Source of the DNA: UBA6168 sp964573725
GTDB taxonomy: Bacteria; Bacteroidota; Bacteroidia; Chitinophagales; Saprospiraceae
Assembly: GCA_964573725.1 (NCBI GenBank)
Contig: CAZNLJ010000018.1
Location: 42,925 to 106,924, forward strand
Direction of reading: 5' to 3'
DNA: 64,000 nucleotides
The position numbers were made by a program, and so were the translations under genes. How positions within the stretch are numbered: position 1 is the first letter of the stretch; every line of letters starts with the position of its first letter. The notes beneath the pieces were generated by a model that saw only the letters and a program-made list of their open reading frames with translations, ran no database searches and was not told the DNA's origin. Below are positions 63,999 to 64,000 of the stretch, in pieces.

Positions 63999-64000
63999 CG

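Overview
The window comes from a Bacteroidota genome, probably Saprospiria or Chitinophagia (inference; no rRNA is present to settle it). Three things support this. First, it carries the type IX secretion/gliding core gldK-gldL-gldM-gldN with a PorP/SprF protein. Second, it encodes a giant secreted protein ending in a gliding-motility-associated C-terminal sorting domain. Third, several intergenic regions carry the Bacteroidota promoter pattern TTTG or TTG at -33 and TAnnTTTG at -7. The DNA is G+C rich with strongly C-ending codons, except the last few kb, which are visibly more relaxed. I see no tRNA, rRNA, insertion sequence, prophage or CRISPR array.

Layout. 1-3.3 kb: F0F1 ATP synthase operon on the minus strand (atpB-E-F-H-A, atpA cut by the window edge). 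3.3-4.4 kb: clpS-aat, an N-degron pair. 4.6-10.7 kb: an EamA exporter, a radical SAM/SPASM protein, two uncharacterised proteins and a secreted SPOR-like/peptidoglycan-binding protein. 10.8-19.3 kb: kdsD (Kdo pathway) diverges from recQ-aroQ-hldD and a GH3/beta-lactamase-fold cell-wall enzyme; a candidate small RNA lies between kdsD and recQ. 19.3-27.7 kb: an aldo/keto reductase and a cytochrome c/FG-GAP lipoprotein on the minus strand; on the plus strand a run of two uncharacterised exported proteins and a DUF255 thioredoxin-like protein.

27.9-38.3 kb: the secretion block porP/sprF, gldK, gldL, gldM, gldN, a second gldN, and a TonB-dependent-receptor-like outer membrane protein. Strong hairpins lie after gldK, after gldM and after each gldN copy, so the block is probably several transcription units. 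38.3-46.9 kb: methionine sulfoxide reductases with a gamma-carbonic-anhydrase-like protein, a LolE/FtsX-type permease, two cyclophilin lipoproteins (one with a PKD domain), a polyphosphate-glucokinase-like ROK kinase and a padR-pspC operon with a palindromic operator candidate. 47-51.7 kb: pyrC, then a 1.4-kb interval without convincing ORFs, then purK and purE. 51.7-58.7 kb: the giant repeat protein. 59.3-64 kb: grpE-dnaJ, batD and a small membrane protein.

The most unusual element is the interval between pyrC and purK. It has a well-formed promoter overlapping a palindrome, then about 0.75 kb of non-coding sequence rich in perfect local hairpins, ending in an 11-bp stem with a T tract. I read it as a candidate large structured RNA. 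A second candidate small RNA of about 170 nt lies at 11960-12130. Both rest on sequence inspection only; no folding or homology search was possible.
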